Below, in pieces: positions 5,259 to 5,266 of a stretch of 5,266 bases of DNA (the first letter of the stretch is position 1; each line of letters starts with the position of its first letter). This DNA is from Cohaesibacteraceae bacterium (GTDB lineage Bacteria; Pseudomonadota; Alphaproteobacteria; Rhizobiales; Cohaesibacteraceae): assembly GCA_016764535.1 (NCBI GenBank), contig JAESRR010000021.1:1-5266 (forward strand), in the 5' to 3' direction. The notes under the pieces are model-generated. The model searched no databases. It was not told the DNA's origin and saw only the letters and a list, made by a program, of their open reading frames with translations. The position numbers were made by a program, and so were the translations under genes.

Positions 5259-5264
5259 AGGAGG
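5259..5264 (+). promoter_or_regulatory. Consensus Shine-Dalgarno AGGAGG for a gene beyond the window
   Basis: AGGAGG lies 18 bases after the LRR stop codon and 2 bases before the window ends. With normal spacing a start codon would fall just outside the window. The short gap implies an operon with the LRR gene. Confidence 0.55.
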
Positions 5265-5266
5265 TT

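Noticed and set aside
4023..5266. LRR gene as a type III effector or IpaH-like ubiquitin ligase
   Set aside because: There is no NEL catalytic domain or Cys-x-Asp motif, and no secretion-system genes or chaperone in view.
1..5266. CRISPR array, insertion sequence, or toxin-antitoxin pair
   Set aside because: No regularly spaced direct repeats, no transposase or terminal repeats, and no recognisable toxin or antitoxin were found on either strand.

Overview
This window of about 5.3 kb looks like an ordinary chromosomal segment from a Gram-negative bacterium of moderate to low GC content, most likely a proteobacterium. The guess rests on the MocR-type regulator and the general look of the proteins. 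There is no rRNA, tRNA, phage hallmark gene or CRISPR array to fix the lineage. Codon use looks broadly similar across the genes, and no complete mobile element is visible.

Layout from left to right. Positions 2-1480 (+) carry a MocR/PdxR-type regulator (GntR winged helix fused to a PLP-binding aminotransferase fold); its start is probably cut off by the window edge. Positions 1481-1706 are a short convergent intergenic region rich in small inverted repeats. Positions 1707-2897 (-) carry a 12-helix MFS transporter of the EntS/MFS_3-like kind. Positions 2898-3450 hold no confident gene, but they contain several dyad symmetries and a possible small transcription unit: an inverted-repeat operator, a -10 box, a strong Shine-Dalgarno sequence with a TTG-started 44-codon frame, and a terminator-like hairpin. 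Positions 3451-4011 (-) carry a histidine phosphatase (phosphoglycerate mutase-like) with all expected catalytic residues but an odd 5' end. Positions 4012-4332 are a divergent promoter region with a 20-bp palindrome and a perfect TATAAT box. Positions 4333-5241 (+) carry a cytoplasmic leucine-rich-repeat protein made of eleven in-register repeats. The last bases contain a consensus Shine-Dalgarno sequence, AGGAGG, so another gene of the same operon probably begins just beyond the window.

The genes do not form an obvious pathway. The MocR regulator probably controls a gene to the left of the window. The MFS transporter is likely an exporter of unknown substrate. The phosphatase and the LRR protein are divergently transcribed and could share regulation, but no functional link can be shown. 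The parts most worth a second look are the non-coding region 2940-3450, the 5' end of the phosphatase gene, and the LRR gene with its probable downstream partner. I see no convincing complete new system.
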